From positions 104,903-168,902 of the forward strand of contig CALJFB010000010.1 of assembly GCA_938073895.1 (NCBI GenBank): a stretch of DNA of 64,000 bases, given 5' to 3'. Under the pieces are notes generated by a model. The model had not been told where the DNA came from and did not search any database. It saw only the letters and a list, made by a program, of their open reading frames with translations. The position numbers were made by a program, and so were the translations under genes. The stretch comes from an uncultured Flavobacteriaceae bacterium (GTDB lineage: Bacteria > Bacteroidota > Bacteroidia > Flavobacteriales > Flavobacteriaceae). Numbering within the stretch: position 1 is the first letter of the stretch; the number at the start of each line of letters is the position of its first letter. Shown here piece by piece: positions 62,601-64,000 of this stretch.

Positions 62601-64000
62601 ATGTTAAATATTGATACAATAGTTGCTTTAGCAACAGCAAGTGGTGCCGGAGCAGTTGCCATAATTAGAGTTTCTGGAGCAGAAGCTATTTCTATTTCTA
62701 ATCGTGTTTTTAGATCTGTAAAATCAAATAAATCACTTACTAATCAAAAAACACATACCATTCATTTAGGTCATATTGTGGATGGCGCTAGAACTATAGA
62801 CGAAGTTTTGGTGTCTGTTTTTAAAAATCCACGTTCTTACACAGGCGAAGATGTTGTAGAAATACAATGTCACGGATCTATTTACATACAACAGGAAATT
62901 ATTCAATTATTATTACGAAGCGGTTGCCGTATGGCAGATGCAGGAGAATTTACCTTACGTGCTTTTTTAAATGGAAAATTAGATTTAAGTCAGGCAGAAG
63001 CTGTGGCCGATTTAATTTCCTCGGATAATGAAGCATCTCACCAAATAGCAATGCAACAAATGCGAGGTGGATTTTCTAGCGAAATTGCTAAACTTAGAGA
63101 AGAATTATTAAATTTTGCATCCTTAATAGAATTAGAATTAGACTTTGCCGAAGAAGACGTAGAATTTGCAGATCGTTCTCAATTTAGAGAATTAATAAGT
63201 CGAATTACTTTTGTTTTAAAACGATTAATAGACAGTTTTGCTGTTGGAAATGTTATTAAAAATGGTATTCCTGTAGCTATTGTTGGAGAACCAAATGTTG
63301 GAAAAAGCACACTTTTAAATGCACTTTTAAACGAAGATCGCGCCATTGTTAGCGATATTGCTGGAACTACAAGAGATACTATTGAAGACGAGTTAGTTAT
63401 AGAAGGTATAGGATTTAGATTTATTGATACCGCAGGAATACGCGAAACCAAAGATGTGGTTGAAGGCATTGGAATTAAAAAAACTTTCGAAAAAATTGAA
63501 CAAGCACAAGTGGTTTTATATCTTTTGGATGCAGAACAATTTGTTAGTAACTTTGAAGCTTTTAAAGTAGAAATCGAAAAAATAAAGAATAAATATCCGT
63601 TAAAACCTTTATTAATAATTCCTAATAAAATAGACAAACTAACAGAAGTTCAAGTTTTAGAATTAGAAGCCAATTTAAAAACTATAGAAAACTCTAAATA
63701 TATACTACTTTCTGCAAAGCAAAACAAAGGTATAGACCACTTAAAAGATCAGTTGTTAAGTTTTGTAAATACTGGTGCTTTACGTAATAACGAAACTATT
63801 GTTACCAACACCAGACATTATGATGCTTTGCTAAAAGCTTTCGAAGAAATACAAAAAGTACAGCACGGATTAGACATCAATTTATCAAGCGATTTAATGG
63901 CTTTAGATATTAGAGAAGCCTTGTATCAATTTGGATTAATTACAGGTCAAGTTTCAAACGATGAATTACTTGGTAACATATTTGCAAATTTCTGTATTGG
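62601..64000 (+). CDS. mnmE: tRNA modification GTPase MnmE (3' end cut by window edge)
   Basis: The gene runs from ATG 62601 off the right edge after 466 codons and two bases. MnmE with MnmG adds the cmnm5 group to wobble U34 of tRNA. The N-terminal folate-binding domain opens DTIVALATASGAGAVAIIRVSG and shows CHGSIYIQQEIIQLL and GEFTLRAFLNGKLDLSQAEAV. The GTPase domain has G1 GEPNVGKS (229-236), G2/G3 AGTTRDTIEDE and DTAGIRE. The C-terminus reaches NIFANFCIG; the family normally ends FCIGK, so only the last Lys and stop are missing. Confidence 0.97.
   Translation, partial: MLNIDTIVALATASGAGAVAIIRVSGAEAISISNRVFRSVKSNKSLTNQKTHTIHLGHIVDGARTIDEVLVSVFKNPRSYTGEDVVEIQCHGSIYIQQEIIQLLLRSGCRMADAGEFTLRAFLNGKLDLSQAEAVADLISSDNEASHQIAMQQMRGGFSSEIAKLREELLNFASLIELELDFAEEDVEFADRSQFRELISRITFVLKRLIDSFAVGNVIKNGIPVAIVGEPNVGKSTLLNALLNEDRAIVSDIAGTTRDTIEDELVIEGIGFRFIDTAGIRETKDVVEGIGIKKTFEKIEQAQVVLYLLDAEQFVSNFEAFKVEIEKIKNKYPLKPLLIIPNKIDKLTEVQVLELEANLKTIENSKYILLSAKQNKGIDHLKDQLLSFVNTGALRNNETIVTNTRHYDALLKAFEEIQKVQHGLDINLSSDLMALDIREALYQFGLITGQVSNDELLGNIFANFCI

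Noticed and set aside
1..64000. CRISPR arrays, tRNA genes, insertion sequences, prophage or integrative elements.
   Set aside because: I saw no regularly spaced repeats, no tRNA-like TTCGA/TTCAA arm in the spacers, and no transposase, integrase or phage protein among the ORFs.

Overview
The window is a low-GC, densely coded stretch of chromosome from a marine-type member of the Flavobacteriaceae (Bacteroidota). The reasons are these. Several genes have the Bacteroidota -7 promoter box TAnnTTTG, three of them with a TTG at about -33 (rpsA, the E1 gene, the OmpA gene). Ribosome binding sites are A-rich instead of Shine-Dalgarno. The gene content includes a type IX secretion protein (PorQ), an 803-residue fused E1 2-oxoacid dehydrogenase, a long GAPDH and many small lipoproteins. 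I see no prophage, transposase, integrase, CRISPR array or tRNA gene; the region is core genome. I cannot name the genus.

Layout. 1-9.3 kb: end of phoH, purC, a secreted esterase, a two-TM four-helix sensor-like protein, a coiled-coil membrane protein, gap, lon, porQ. 9.3-20.9 kb: cmk, a BON/LysM protein, rpsA with a strong promoter and long leader, the pyrR-pyrB-STAS-rnz block, then pdxH-sixA-ppk-ppx (a polyphosphate cassette) and a small outer-membrane barrel. 20.9-30.4 kb: miaE copy 1, a lipoprotein and dnaX on the minus strand, the RNase P RNA gene, miaE copy 2, recG, an M1 aminopeptidase and a patatin phospholipase. 30.5-45.2 kb: an orphan membrane protein, a large lipoprotein, a glutamate-synthase-like flavoprotein, the uvrD/pcrA-yciO-orphan operon, a serine hydrolase, an OmpA lipoprotein, a glycosyltransferase with an acetyltransferase, and holA divergent from a lone PD-(D/E)XK nuclease-like gene. 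45.3-64 kb: an amino-acid permease with a palindromic upstream region, the E1 dehydrogenase, a catalytically dead M1-like/outer-membrane barrel fusion, a LOG-family gene, uvrA, acpH, glmM, an LpxL-type acyltransferase, a rhomboid protease, a DUF4369-like lipoprotein and mnmE, cut by the right edge.

The most notable item is dnaX. Its 362-residue ORF ends just after a run of ten A residues, and the -1 frame is open from that run for another 217 codons that look like a tau C-terminal region. This is the arrangement of a programmed slippage site making gamma (362 aa) and tau (about 574 aa). Other items worth checking are the rnpB hairpin that matches an inverted copy of a sequence just downstream, the two intact MiaE paralogues, the pseudo-M1/barrel fusion, the multi-half-site palindrome upstream of the permease, the mirror-image -7 boxes between lpxL and the rhomboid gene, and three coding-like islands in spacers.
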